A DNA stretch of 64,000 nucleotides from Thiolapillus brandeum (lineage in GTDB: Bacteria > Pseudomonadota > Gammaproteobacteria > Chromatiales > Chromatiaceae), in the NCBI RefSeq assembly GCF_000828615.1, contig NZ_AP012273.1, positions 1,116,001-1,180,000 of the forward strand, written 5' to 3'. The notes beneath the pieces are model-generated. The model was not told the origin of the DNA and ran no database searches. It saw only the letters and a list, made by a program, of their open reading frames with translations. Position numbers and translations under genes: made by a program. Below, in pieces: positions 8,575-17,494 of the stretch. Numbering within the stretch: position 1 is the first letter of the stretch; each line of letters begins with the position of its first letter.

Positions 8575-9292
8575 GTTCATAGTTCCTGAGTGGCCGGCAC
8601 CGGCAAGTGTCGGGGCATTGAGCACCACCCGTATTGGTGGTGTCAGTGCCGCGCCCTGGAAGAGCTTCAATCTTGGGGATCATGTGGGAGATGATCCTGA
8701 GAAGGTGATGGAGAACCGTCGTATTCTGAAACGGGCTGCCGGTCTGTCCGTGGCTCCCCATTGGCTGGAGCAGGTGCATGGCTGCCGTGTCATGTCGGAG
8801 CATCAGTCGGCTTGCCAGGCGGATGCCAGCTACAGTCAGGGAGCGGGGAAGGTCTGTGCGGTACTGACGGCGGACTGCCTGCCGGTGCTCTTCTGCAATC
8901 AGGAGGGAACTGCCGTGGCTGCTGCCCATGCGGGTTGGAGAGGATTGGCAGCGGGTGTTCTGGAGAGCACCCTGGCCTGTTTCGAGGATCCGCCTTCCTG
9001 CATACTGGCATGGCTGGGTCCTGCCATAGGACCGCAACATTTTGAGGTGGGTGCCGAAGTACGGCGGGCCTTCCTGTCCCGGCAGCCGGAAGCAGACTGT
9101 GCCTTCCGTCCGAATGGGCAGGACAAGTGGTTGGCTGATATCTGGAAGTTGGCCCGATTACGCCTTGCCGCCGCCGGGGTCACCCGGGTGTATGGGGGAG
9201 GGCGATGTACTTTTACGGAAGAGCAGAAGTTTTTTTCCTACCGGCGTGAGGGTCAGACAGGGCGTATGGCCAGCCTTGTCTGGCTTCAATAG
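8564..9292 (+). CDS. pgeF: YfiH/PgeF-family purine nucleoside phosphorylase / peptidoglycan editing factor
   Basis: This 242-residue protein belongs to the YfiH (COG1496, multicopper oxidase-like laccase) family, variously assigned purine nucleoside phosphorylase/adenosine deaminase activity and removal of misincorporated amino acids from peptidoglycan precursors. Conserved parts are LSTTRIGGVS near the N-terminus, LEQVHG, TADCLPVLF, HAGWRGLAAG and the C-terminal FFSYRREGQTGRMASLVWL; the H, C, H metal ligands are present. GGAGG lies upstream of the ATG inside the rluD end. It overlaps the convergent diguanylate cyclase gene by seven bases. Confidence 0.92.
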   Translation: MEPEFIVPEWPAPASVGALSTTRIGGVSAAPWKSFNLGDHVGDDPEKVMENRRILKRAAGLSVAPHWLEQVHGCRVMSEHQSACQADASYSQGAGKVCAVLTADCLPVLFCNQEGTAVAAAHAGWRGLAAGVLESTLACFEDPPSCILAWLGPAIGPQHFEVGAEVRRAFLSRQPEADCAFRPNGQDKWLADIWKLARLRLAAAGVTRVYGGGRCTFTEEQKFFSYRREGQTGRMASLVWLQ

Positions 9293-10539
9293 CAAACCCG
9301 ATTCCGCCCCCCTGACTTGGCTTCGTAGAGTTTTCCGTCGGCTTCCATGATCAGTTCATCCAGCAGCATGCCGGGTTTCCATTGAGCAACACCCAGACTA
9401 ATGGTCAACCGTATCCCGGGATTGATGTCTGCCCAGTTGTATTCTTCTACCACCAGGCGCAGTTTCTCAGCGGCGAGGCGCGCCTGTTCCAGGTTCAGCA
9501 TGGGAAAACAGATCAGGAACTCTTCTCCGCCGTAGCGTCCTACCAGGTCTCCCGCACGGCAGTGCTCTGTCAGGATGCTGGCCAGTTGCCGCAGTACCTG
9601 GTCGCCGCCAGTATGCAGATAGTTGTCATTGATACGCTTGAAATGATCGACGTCTATCAAAACGACGGAGAAATCGGCTCCGGTTTTTCGGGCGTGTTCG
9701 ATCTGGTCAGATACAAATGCATTTGCGTGACGCCTGTTGCTGATTCCAGTGAGCGCATCACGCTGAGCCTGATCTTCCAGGGCATGGGTACGTTCCTTCA
9801 CCAATGCCTCCAGGTGCAGGCGGATATTGGCATACTGTTTCATGACCAGCATGCCAATACTGATGGTAATGAGAACCAGTAGAAACAGGAGAGTATCCTG
9901 ACGGTTGTAGACCAGGGCCAGGGTCATGCCCACCATCCCGTTCCCTATTTCTATGGCAGATGCCTGCATGACGATGGTATTCCGGGCCCGGCCACCGCGC
10001 AGATAGACCAGCATATACATGGCAAGCTCATTGAATATCTGCATTACCACCAGAGTGGAGAATACTGCCCAGATGGATCGCAGACTGATGGAGACCAGAG
10101 GAGTTTCACCCCCCACCCACTCATACCAGGTACTGGCCAGGAGCAGCATCAGCGTCATGGTTCCCGTATTGAACAATACGGCATTGATGGTGTTGCGCAA
10201 GGGTATTCCCCGGCGTAAACGCCCCCAGGAGAAAAGAAAATAGCTCAAACCACTGATCCAGGCTGCGTGAAATCCTCCCAGGGTCAGCAGGCACAGGAGC
10301 TGACCTGCCCGATCCATGGATATGTATCCAAAGTAGGGGTGCCGGTAGCCTACGGCAACACTGAACAGGGAATAAGCAAAGAAACCACCCAGCACTGCGG
10401 CGGGTGGCGTGATGGCGGGGGGGAACTGGTGCCACAGGGCTGTCAGGGCAATGGCAAACAAAGGGCTGGCATAGAGAAAGACTTTGAGCCATTCCTTACC
10501 CATTACATGCCGTTGGTGTTCTCTATTGCTGGATTTCAT
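9286..10539 (-). CDS. Membrane-bound GGDEF diguanylate cyclase
   Basis: The N-terminal half has about six or seven hydrophobic helices; the C-terminal half is a GGDEF domain with the active site RYGGEEF and an RxxD inhibitory site (RAGD) five residues before it. The protein should therefore make c-di-GMP and be subject to product inhibition. DALTGISNRRHANAF and DVDHFKRINDNYLHTGGD are canonical. What the membrane part senses is unknown. The start is uncertain: ATG at 10539 is used here, with in-frame ATGs at 10575 and 10503 possible. The gene is divergent from the gcvR-like gene and convergent with pgeF. Confidence 0.9.
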   Translation of the reverse strand: MKSSNREHQRHVMGKEWLKVFLYASPLFAIALTALWHQFPPAITPPAAVLGGFFAYSLFSVAVGYRHPYFGYISMDRAGQLLCLLTLGGFHAAWISGLSYFLFSWGRLRRGIPLRNTINAVLFNTGTMTLMLLLASTWYEWVGGETPLVSISLRSIWAVFSTLVVMQIFNELAMYMLVYLRGGRARNTIVMQASAIEIGNGMVGMTLALVYNRQDTLLFLLVLITISIGMLVMKQYANIRLHLEALVKERTHALEDQAQRDALTGISNRRHANAFVSDQIEHARKTGADFSVVLIDVDHFKRINDNYLHTGGDQVLRQLASILTEHCRAGDLVGRYGGEEFLICFPMLNLEQARLAAEKLRLVVEEYNWADINPGIRLTISLGVAQWKPGMLLDELIMEADGKLYEAKSGGRNRVCY

Positions 10540-10639
10540 CTTCAGGTAGCAGATGTTTGTTGTATTCCACCTCAATTCAGGGCCTCAGCTTCAAGTATAC
10601 TATCTCCCACTTATTGATATCCTTCACAGGAAGGCAACC

Positions 10640-11161
10640 ATGAGCAATTGGTACATGCTGACGCTGACGGGCGAAGACCGGCCGGGCATTGTTGCCCAGG
10701 TGACCCGGACCCTGTTCGAGCGGGATATGACCCTGGGCGAAGCTTCCATGCTGCGCCTGGGAGGCAACTTCACCATTATGATGATGGTAGGTGGTGAGCT
10801 GGATGTGCCGGCACTGGAGCAGGCCCTGGATCCCGTAACCGCAACCCTGGGTCTGAGTCTGCATATCGATCCCATGGATGGAGGTTTGCACCGGCATGTG
10901 CCGCCCAACCTCATGGTTCGGGTCAGTGGCGCTGATCGGGCCGGCATTGTGGCCCGGGTTACCGGAGTACTGGCGGAAGCCGGGTTCAATATTCTGGATC
11001 TGGCGTCTGATGTCGCCGGTACGGTGGATCGCCCGGTGTACATCATGCAGATTGCCGGCGTGGCTACAGTGCCCCAGGAATCCCTGGAAACTGCTGTGGG
11101 TGGTCTGCGTGAAGATGGCATCGAGGTGAATATCTCCCCCATGGAAATGCTGGTGGGCTGA
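10640..11161 (+). CDS. ACT-domain protein, GcvR-like
   Basis: This 173-residue protein consists of two ACT domains, the first with GEDRPGIVAQVTRTLFERD and the second with GADRAGIVARVTGVLAEAG. The layout fits the glycine cleavage system repressor GcvR, which binds glycine and holds GcvA. No gcv genes are in the window, so the target is unknown. AGGAAGG precedes the ATG. The peptide deformylase gene starts three bases after the stop. Confidence 0.85.
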   Translation: MSNWYMLTLTGEDRPGIVAQVTRTLFERDMTLGEASMLRLGGNFTIMMMVGGELDVPALEQALDPVTATLGLSLHIDPMDGGLHRHVPPNLMVRVSGADRAGIVARVTGVLAEAGFNILDLASDVAGTVDRPVYIMQIAGVATVPQESLETAVGGLREDGIEVNISPMEMLVG

Positions 11162-11164
11162 TTC

Positions 11165-11668
11165 GTGGAAGCCCTGCAGATACTGACCATACCGGATGAA
11201 CGCCTGAAGCAGGACTCCCTGCCGGTCACCAATTTCGACAATGACTTGCGGGAATTCGTTGCCCGGCTGGAACTGACCCGTCAGCAGGGGCCTGCTGCTG
11301 TAGGCATTGCGGCGCCCCAGGTGGGGCATTTTCAACGTATTGCCATCGTGGATTGCTCTAATACGCGCAAGCCCGTGCCCAATCACGGTAACCTGGTGCT
11401 GATCAACCCGGAAATCACTCACTGGGACGGCTACGAGGTTGGCCGGGAGGGATGCCTGTCGGTGCCGGACTATACGGGCAATGTGATCCGTGCGACGCAG
11501 ATCCACCTCAAGGCATGGGATGAGCATGGTGAGGAAAGGGAATATGAAATGGAGGGCTATGAGGCCCGGGCTGTCCAACATGAAATCGATCATCTGGACG
11601 GGATTCTCTTCATCGATCGTGTCGTGAGCCGCCGTACCGATCTCTTCAAACGCAAGGTATACCGCTGA
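11165..11668 (+). CDS. def: Peptide deformylase (second-type paralogue)
   Basis: This 167-residue metalloenzyme removes the formyl group from nascent polypeptides. All three family motifs are present: VGIAAPQVG (residues 46-54, motif 1), EGCLS (95-99, metal ligand C97) and HEIDH (139-143). The start is a GTG. It is not next to fmt, as the housekeeping def usually is, so it may be an accessory copy. The TGA overlaps the next ATG (ATGA). Confidence 0.92.
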   Translation: MEALQILTIPDERLKQDSLPVTNFDNDLREFVARLELTRQQGPAAVGIAAPQVGHFQRIAIVDCSNTRKPVPNHGNLVLINPEITHWDGYEVGREGCLSVPDYTGNVIRATQIHLKAWDEHGEEREYEMEGYEARAVQHEIDHLDGILFIDRVVSRRTDLFKRKVYR

Positions 11669-12333
11669 TGAATGTACTTGAGGCCATCCAGGGGCGCGCT
11701 TCCACCCGCGCCTACCAGAACAAGCCGGTTTCCCGGGAAATCATCCGGAAGATTCTGGACGTTGCCCGATGGAGCCCCTCCGGGGTCAATACCCAGCCCT
11801 GGCAGGTGGCCGTGGTGCAGGAGCAGGCCCTGGAGCGACTCAGTCAGGCCCTGCTGCAGTTGCAGGCTGAAGGAGTCGCGCCCGCTCCCGATTATGTCTA
11901 CTACCCCGGCAAGTGGGTGCAGCCCTACAAAGGCAGGCGCTTCCAGTGCGGCATGGATCTGTACAAGGCCCTTGGCATTGGCCGGGAAGACAAGGAAAAA
12001 CGTCTGGAAGCCGCCCTGAACAACTACCGCTTTTTTGGTGCTCCCGTAAGCCTGTTCTTTTTTATTGATCGCAACCTGGGGCAGGGGTCCTGGCTGGATA
12101 TGGGCATGTTTATCCAGTCAGTGATGCTGGCTGCCCGGGAATTCGGCCTGGATAGCTGCCCCCAGGCATCGACGGCAGACTACCCGGATACGGTTCGGGA
12201 ACTCCTGGGTATTGAAGACCGGAAGCTGCTGGTTTGCGGCATGGCCATTGGGTATGCCGACAAGGAGCATCCGGTAAATCAATATCGCACCCGGAGAGAG
12301 GAAGTGGATCAGTTCAGTACCTGGCATCAGTGA
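11668..12333 (+). CDS. Nitroreductase family FMN oxidoreductase
   Basis: This 221-residue protein has the nitroreductase fold: GRASTRAYQNKPVSREII at the N-terminus, DVARWSPSGVNTQPWQV (FMN phosphate contact region) and GLDSCPQAS with PVNQYRTRREEVDQF at the end. Members reduce nitro compounds, quinones or flavins with NAD(P)H; the substrate cannot be read from sequence. It overlaps def by one base of its ATG and is the last gene of the gcvR-def unit. Confidence 0.9.
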   Translation: MNVLEAIQGRASTRAYQNKPVSREIIRKILDVARWSPSGVNTQPWQVAVVQEQALERLSQALLQLQAEGVAPAPDYVYYPGKWVQPYKGRRFQCGMDLYKALGIGREDKEKRLEAALNNYRFFGAPVSLFFFIDRNLGQGSWLDMGMFIQSVMLAAREFGLDSCPQASTADYPDTVRELLGIEDRKLLVCGMAIGYADKEHPVNQYRTRREEVDQFSTWHQ

Positions 12334-12426
12334 TCTGAGGGGATTCTCGCCCCATATTCCGCAGGAATCGCTGCAGCTGTGCAGGAAGACTGTAGGAAGG
12401 TGGTGTTCATACCCTCTGAAACAGGT

Positions 12427-12454
12427 GTTGAAATCCTCCGAATCATCCCCATCT
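12427..12454 (+). promoter_or_regulatory. Sigma-32 (RpoH)-type heat-shock promoter of clpB
   Basis: GTTGAA (12427-12432) and CCCCATCT (12447-12454) are 14 bp apart, matching the RpoH pattern CTTGAA - 13 to 17 bp - CCCCATnT with one mismatch in the -35 box. It lies 35 bp upstream of the clpB ATG and directs transcription toward it. Confidence 0.8.
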
Positions 12455-12488
12455 CAAGGCCATCTAAAGAATTTGGGAGCCTGCAGAC

Positions 12489-15080
12489 ATGCGGATGGAT
12501 AAACTTACAAGCAAATTTCAACTCGCTCTGGCCGATGCCCAGAGTCTCGCCCTGGGAAAGGACCATCAGTTCATCGAGCCCGTGCACCTGATGATTGCCA
12601 TGCTGGATCAGGAAGGAGGCGGTGTGCGTCATCTCCTTACCCAGGCGGGTGTGAACGTCAACCAGCTGCGTTCCAGCCTGGGTGAAATTCTCGACCACAT
12701 GCCCAGCGTCTCCGGTGGGGATGCCGATGTGCATGTTTCCAATGACCTCAATCGTCTGCTCAACCAGACAGACAAGCTGGCCCAGAAACGTGGTGACCAG
12801 TATATTTCCTCGGAGCTTTTCGTTCTTGCTGCCGTGGAAGACAAGGGGCCATTGGGTGATGCCATGCGCAAGGCCGGCGCGAGCAAGGGCGTCATCGAAA
12901 AAGCTATCGAAAATGTACGTGGCGGCCAGGCTGTGGATGATCCCAATGCCGAGGATCAGCGCCAGGCGCTGGAAAAATACACTATCGACCTGACTGAGCG
13001 CGCCGAGCAGGGCAAGCTGGATCCGGTCATTGGCCGGGACAGCGAAATTCGTCGCACTGTCCAGGTTTTGCAACGACGCACCAAGAACAATCCGGTACTC
13101 ATCGGGGAGCCTGGTGTGGGCAAGACCGCCATCGTGGAAGGACTGGCCCAGCGTATTGTCAATGGCGAAGTCCCCGAGGGTCTGAAGAACAAGCGTCTCC
13201 TGTCCCTGGATATGGCAGCACTCATCGCCGGTGCCAAATTCCGGGGTGAGTTCGAGGAACGCCTCAAGGCCGTGCTCAATGACCTGGGCAAAGCCGAAGG
13301 GCAGATTATCCTGTTCATCGACGAAATTCACACCATGGTAGGCGCCGGGAAGACCGAGGGTTCCATGGATGCCGGCAACATGCTCAAACCGGCCCTGGCC
13401 AGAGGTGAGCTGCATTGCGTGGGCGCCACCACTTTGGACGAATACCGTCAGTATATCGAGAAAGATGCGGCCCTGGAGCGCCGCTTCCAGAAGGTGTTGG
13501 TGGATGAGCCCAGCGTAGAAGACACTATTGCCATTCTGCGGGGGCTGAAAGAGCGCTACGAGGTGCATCATGGGGTGGAGATCACTGATCCGGCCATTGT
13601 TGCAGCGGCGACACTTTCTCACCGCTACATTACTGACCGGCAACTCCCGGACAAGGCAATCGACCTCATCGACGAAGCTGCATCACGCATTCGTATGGAA
13701 ATTGATTCCATGCCGGAGGAAATGGACAAGCTGGATCGCCGTATCATTCAGCTCAAGATCGAGCGCGAGGCTCTGAAAAAGGAAACCGACGAGGCTTCGA
13801 AGAAGCGTCTTGCTGCTTTGGAAGAAGAGATCGAGCGCCTGGAGAAGCAGTTTTCCGATCTGGAAGAAATCTGGAAAGCGGAAAAGGCCGCGGTACAGGG
13901 CACTACCCACATCAAGGAAGAGCTGGAGCGTGCCCGTATCGAACTGGAAACCGCCCGCCGGGCAGGTGACTTGCAGCGTATGTCCGAGATCCAGTACGGC
14001 ATCATTCCCCAGCTGGAGCAACAGCTCGCGGCAGCGGATGAGGCCGAGCACATGGATTTTCAACTGTTGCGCAACAATGTCACCGACGAAGAGATTGCAG
14101 AAGTGGTGTCCAAGTGGACAGGCATTCCCGTGAGCAAGATGCTCGAGGGCGAGCGTGAGAAGCTCCTCAAGATGGAAGAGAACCTGACCAAACGCGTAGT
14201 GGGGCAGGATGAGGCAGTCAAAGCGGTTTCCGATGCCATTCGGCGCTCCCGTGCCGGGTTGTCCGATCCCAACCGGCCCAATGGTTCCTTCCTGTTCCTT
14301 GGACCCACGGGTGTGGGCAAGACCGAACTGTGCAAGGCTCTGGCCGAGTTCCTCTTCGACACGGAAGATGCCATGGTGCGTATCGATATGTCGGAATTCA
14401 TGGAGAAACATTCCGTGGCACGGCTCATCGGTGCGCCTCCCGGCTATGTGGGCTATGAAGAAGGTGGTTATCTCACCGAACTGGTGCGGCGCAAGCCATA
14501 CTCCGTGATCCTCATGGATGAAGTGGAGAAGGCCCATCCGGATGTGTTCAATGTGCTGCTCCAGGTGCTGGATGATGGTCGCCTGACCGACGGCCAGGGA
14601 CGTACTGTTGATTTCCGGAATACGGTTATCGTCATGACCTCCAACCTGGGTTCACACCTGATCCAGGAAATGGCTCATACCAATGACTATGAGGCCATGA
14701 AGACAGCGGTTATGGAAGTCGTGGGTCAGCATTTCCGTCCCGAGTTCATCAACCGGGTGGATGAGACCGTGGTATTCCATCCTCTGGGACGTGAGCAGAT
14801 CCGCAAGATTGCGACCATTCAGATCGAGCATCTGAGGCAACGTCTGCATGAAAGGGATTTACAGCTGGAGATCAGCAATGCCGCCCTGGATCTGCTGGGT
14901 GAGGCCGGATTTGACCCGGTGTATGGAGCACGACCCCTGAAGCGGGCTATTCAGCATCAACTGGAGAATCCCCTGGCACAGAAGATACTTGCCGGTGAGT
15001 TTGGCCCTGGAGACCTTGTCACAGTGGATGCCAGTGGTGACCAGCTGGTGTTTGGTCGTAAACAGGGAAATGCTGATTAA
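12489..15080 (+). CDS. clpB: ATP-dependent disaggregase ClpB
   Basis: This 863-residue Hsp100 protein pulls polypeptides out of aggregates together with DnaK. In order: an N-domain (about 1-145), AAA-1 with Walker [10 protein letters not shown] and Walker [10 protein letters not shown], the coiled-coil M-domain (about 400-530, rich in Glu/Lys, present and full length), and AAA-2 with GPTGVGKTE and a Walker [10 protein letters not shown]. The N-terminal M-R-M-D-K-L-T matches the family start. The M-domain separates it from ClpA and ClpC. It is preceded by a sigma-32-type promoter and followed by a terminator, so it is probably monocistronic. Confidence 0.97.
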   Translation: MRMDKLTSKFQLALADAQSLALGKDHQFIEPVHLMIAMLDQEGGGVRHLLTQAGVNVNQLRSSLGEILDHMPSVSGGDADVHVSNDLNRLLNQTDKLAQKRGDQYISSELFVLAAVEDKGPLGDAMRKAGASKGVIEKAIENVRGGQAVDDPNAEDQRQALEKYTIDLTERAEQGKLDPVIGRDSEIRRTVQVLQRRTKNNPVLIGEPGVGKTAIVEGLAQRIVNGEVPEGLKNKRLLSLDMAALIAGAKFRGEFEERLKAVLNDLGKAEGQIILFIDEIHTMVGAGKTEGSMDAGNMLKPALARGELHCVGATTLDEYRQYIEKDAALERRFQKVLVDEPSVEDTIAILRGLKERYEVHHGVEITDPAIVAAATLSHRYITDRQLPDKAIDLIDEAASRIRMEIDSMPEEMDKLDRRIIQLKIEREALKKETDEASKKRLAALEEEIERLEKQFSDLEEIWKAEKAAVQGTTHIKEELERARIELETARRAGDLQRMSEIQYGIIPQLEQQLAAADEAEHMDFQLLRNNVTDEEIAEVVSKWTGIPVSKMLEGEREKLLKMEENLTKRVVGQDEAVKAVSDAIRRSRAGLSDPNRPNGSFLFLGPTGVGKTELCKALAEFLFDTEDAMVRIDMSEFMEKHSVARLIGAPPGYVGYEEGGYLTELVRRKPYSVILMDEVEKAHPDVFNVLLQVLDDGRLTDGQGRTVDFRNTVIVMTSNLGSHLIQEMAHTNDYEAMKTAVMEVVGQHFRPEFINRVDETVVFHPLGREQIRKIATIQIEHLRQRLHERDLQLEISNAALDLLGEAGFDPVYGARPLKRAIQHQLENPLAQKILAGEFGPGDLVTVDASGDQLVFGRKQGNAD

Positions 15081-15147
15081 TCAGGTATAAAATAGACAAG
15101 GTAAAGCCTGATTAGTGCTTCGAATAGAAATACCGGGAAATCATACA

Positions 15148-15178
15148 AGCGTGCTCTTCATGGGCACGCTTTTTTTTA
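15148..15178 (+). terminator. Rho-independent terminator of clpB
   Basis: A perfect seven-bp stem AGCGTGC / GCACGCT (15148-15154 and 15164-15170) with a nine-base loop is followed by a run of T. Confidence 0.85.
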
Positions 15179-15887
15179 TCGTGAAAATGTACTAATGGAT
15201 AGTCATTCTTGGCCGAAAATATACCAATCGATCCCTGTAACCTGGTAAATTTGTTACCCATATGCCCATTTTATTGGGGGTATTCCTCAATTTATGATGC
15301 TGATTGTGTTTATGTCTGTTGAGTTTATTGAAAATGGTTAAAATTTATATGGCAAACAGTAAGATAGAGGTTTTTTGAATGAGGTTCTGTTGTCTGGATG
15401 GCTCGGGTTGGCTTTTCCACGCTGAAAATTTCAGGCTCACCATAGGCCCGGGGTTCCCTAACAGGATGTTGAAAAAGTCCTTCCATGGGCTTTTTCAACT
15501 CAAAAAGACAAAAATGCGATTTTGTCTTTCCTCCATTTTCAATGACTTAAAGTCACTGAAAATGGCCGCACATCCTTGTGCGGCATTCAGGCTGCCGAAA
15601 AACGGTGTTTTTCAGCAGCCTGCTAAATGGTTGTTCGACCCGGGAAGTGCTGGGGGATGAGGATTTGCGTGGGTGTATGAAACTGCTATGCTTCAGTAAC
15701 ATGGGTTGTATTGGTTGCAATATATGTCCTGTATTGACCGGCGCTTGACAGCGCTTTTGGGGGCTGATGAGTATTGGAAATGATGGGATTAGTGCGTTTC
15801 CGGTTTTTGGATAACAAGCGTGGGTGAGACAGCAAAGTTGAATACCATTGGCATATTGAATGAATATCGGGATAGAGGACACTATTA
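15179..15887. other. Long AT-rich intergenic region clpB / rpfG
   Basis: No convincing gene is seen in this stretch of about 700 bp. It holds the hairpin element at 15462-15622 described separately. Outside it the DNA is AT-rich; GGTAA (15244-15248) and TTACC (15254-15258) form a small inverted repeat. An open frame from 15379 runs into the hairpin element and has no recognisable features. Confidence 0.5.
15462..15622. mobile_element. 161-bp MITE-like element of five consecutive hairpins
   Basis: The ends CAGGATGTTGAAAAA and the complement of TTTTTCAGCAGCCTG form an imperfect terminal inverted repeat, and CTAA occurs directly on both sides (15458-15461 and 15623-15626), as a target duplication would. 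Inside are five stem-loops in a row: 15468-15499 (13-bp arms, one mismatch), 15504-15529 (10 bp), 15533-15565 (15 bp, one mismatch), 15565-15584 (7 bp) and 15590-15620 (14 bp, one mismatch). There is no coding capacity. It resembles a non-autonomous transposable element; the parent insertion sequence is not in the window. Confidence 0.65.
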
Positions 15888-17024
15888 ATGGTGAAGCATA
15901 ATACATCATTTGTGCAGGGGTCTGAATCGACAAGCCGGAAAGAAGGGAATGTTATTCCATTCATTACTGCGGAAGAGCAATTCGTGGTTATTGTGGATGA
16001 CCAAGCCACGGGTAGAACCATACTGGAGAGTATCATCTCAGCGATTTCTCCAAAAATTACCTGTAGGGCTTTTGCCGATGCCAGGGAAGCATTGGCATGT
16101 TGCACGACACGAGTTCCGGATTTGCTGATCACTGACTACAAGATGCCGGGTATGAACGGAGTGGAACTGACCCGTGCGGTAAGAAATCTTCCCAAAGGTG
16201 CCGATGTTCCCGTTGTCGTAGTGACCGTGGTGAACGATCGGAAGATCCGCTACGAATCACTGGAAGCAGGGGCCACAGATTTTCTGTCCCGGCCCTTTGA
16301 CCACTATGAGTGCCAGGCCAGGTGCCGCAATCTGCTTTTGTTGCATCAACATCAGAAAGAAGCCGCAGACCAGGCTCTTCTGCTCCAGGGGTTGGTGTCC
16401 AAAGCGACCAAGGAGGCGGTTACCAGGGAAGAGGAAACGCTCATGTGCCTGGCCAAGGCGGGTGAGTATCGAGATGAAGGTACGGGCAACCACGTATTTC
16501 GCATGGCCAGGTATTCTTATGAAATCGCCCGGGGTCTTGACCTGGAAGATTTTCATTGCAATCTTATCGATAAAGCGGCCCCCCTGCATGATATTGGCAA
16601 GATAGGCATCTCTGATTCCATCCTTCTCAAACCTGCCCGGCTTACTCCGGAAGAACGCCGTATCATGGAAACCCACACCACCATTGGTTATGACATTCTC
16701 AAGGACAGTACCTCTGCCTATCTGTCCATGGCGGCGAGCATCGCCTTGCATCACCATGAACATTTTGACGGTAATGGGTATCCCCATGGCCTGAAAGGAG
16801 AAGAAATTCCGGTGGAAGCAAGAATTGTTGCGGTTGCCGATACACTGGATGCCCTGATGACCGTCCGCCCTTACAAGGATGCCTGGCCCCGGGAAAAGGC
16901 GTTGAGCTACTTGCGGGAACATTCCGGCAGTCACTTTGATCCTGACTGTGTAGATGCATTGTTTTCCAGAGAAGCTGAAGTTCGCAGAATCTACCAGGAA
17001 CTACCGGATAAGTATCAGGATTGA
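15888..17024 (+). CDS. rpfG: RpfG-type response regulator with HD-GYP c-di-GMP phosphodiesterase
   Basis: The 378-residue protein has a receiver domain (about 30-150; phospho-acceptor D83 in LLITDYKMPGMNG) and an HD-GYP domain with catalytic H234-D235 (LHDIGKIGI) and GYP at 297-299 (HEHFDGNGYPHGL). This is the RpfG arrangement, in which phosphorylation by RpfC activates c-di-GMP hydrolysis. A hybrid kinase of the RpfC type and an RpfF homologue follow, so the assignment rests on both domains and context. In Xanthomonas rpfG lies downstream of rpfC; here it lies upstream. A separate small repeat-bearing region divides it from rpfC, so the two may not be co-transcribed. Confidence 0.88.
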   Translation: MVKHNTSFVQGSESTSRKEGNVIPFITAEEQFVVIVDDQATGRTILESIISAISPKITCRAFADAREALACCTTRVPDLLITDYKMPGMNGVELTRAVRNLPKGADVPVVVVTVVNDRKIRYESLEAGATDFLSRPFDHYECQARCRNLLLLHQHQKEAADQALLLQGLVSKATKEAVTREEETLMCLAKAGEYRDEGTGNHVFRMARYSYEIARGLDLEDFHCNLIDKAAPLHDIGKIGISDSILLKPARLTPEERRIMETHTTIGYDILKDSTSAYLSMAASIALHHHEHFDGNGYPHGLKGEEIPVEARIVAVADTLDALMTVRPYKDAWPREKALSYLREHSGSHFDPDCVDALFSREAEVRRIYQELPDKYQD

Positions 17025-17028
17025 ATAT

Positions 17029-17112
17029 ATGGACAAGGAAGATGTGCTCAAACTACTGAGAAAAACGGTTCCAAAATCCCCATCGGATTCTCTTCCCGAA
17101 TCCAACCAATAA
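17029..17112 (+). CDS. Possible 27-residue small ORF after rpfG
   Basis: An ATG four bases after the rpfG stop, with AGGA in the rpfG end as ribosome site, opens a hydrophilic 27-residue frame (MDKEDVLKLLRKT and on) ending at TAA. It has no recognised homology. It may be a real small gene, a truncated leftover of a longer downstream gene, or chance. Confidence 0.25.
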   Translation: MDKEDVLKLLRKTVPKSPSDSLPESNQ

Positions 17113-17131
17113 TCGCAACATCACCCGATGT

Positions 17132-17294
17132 GGCGTCCAGTCATATGGAAGCGGGGTGCGTAGCAGTAACGAGCTTGCGAGGTTGTTGCGTAGTACTCGG
17201 TGACCAGGACGACTGGGGGACTAATGAGTTGTCAAAGGCTGAGTCGATTTTGGGGGCTGGGATGCCCCAACTCTATCACGAGGTCGAAGACATG
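17132..17294 (+). repeat. 163-bp direct repeat, left copy
   Basis: This segment matches 21294-21456 in the same orientation and at the same length, with scattered substitutions. The core AACGAGCTTGCGAGGTTGTT is identical in both. The copies are 4,162 bp apart and bracket rpfC-rpfF. Neither copy has a shared long reading frame. Confidence 0.8.
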
Positions 17295-17494
17295 TTTGTC
17301 TGGGTTTGGCGTCAGAGCCACCAAATCGAGGCAGTAACTGACTCTCTTTCAGGTTCATGTGTTGCCGTTATGCTATGAATTTGGGCGATATTCAGTGCAC
17401 CAGGAGGGCAATACGATCCTAAAGGATTGGTAGTTGGCATGGAAGGATAGGAAAATAGCTATAACCAAAAATGTTATGATGGAAGCTGTCCACA

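Larger units (their letters stand above)
17025..17494. other. Intergenic region rpfG / rpfC
   Basis: About 470 bp without a firm gene. It holds the possible small frame at 17029-17112 and the left copy of a 163-bp direct repeat (17132-17294). From 17295 to 17480 nothing further is recognisable. Confidence 0.5.

Noticed and set aside
12327-13643. 438-codon open frame antisense to clpB
   Set aside because: It lies opposite highly conserved clpB codons; it is a composition shadow, rich in His/Gly/Leu, with no independent support.
15379-15660. 93-codon open frame upstream of rpfG
   Set aside because: It runs through the hairpin element, has no ribosome site of note and no recognisable protein features.
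17130-17378. 82-codon open frame inside the left 163-bp repeat
   Set aside because: The frame is not preserved in the right copy of the repeat, and its sequence is cysteine/valine-rich without family resemblance.
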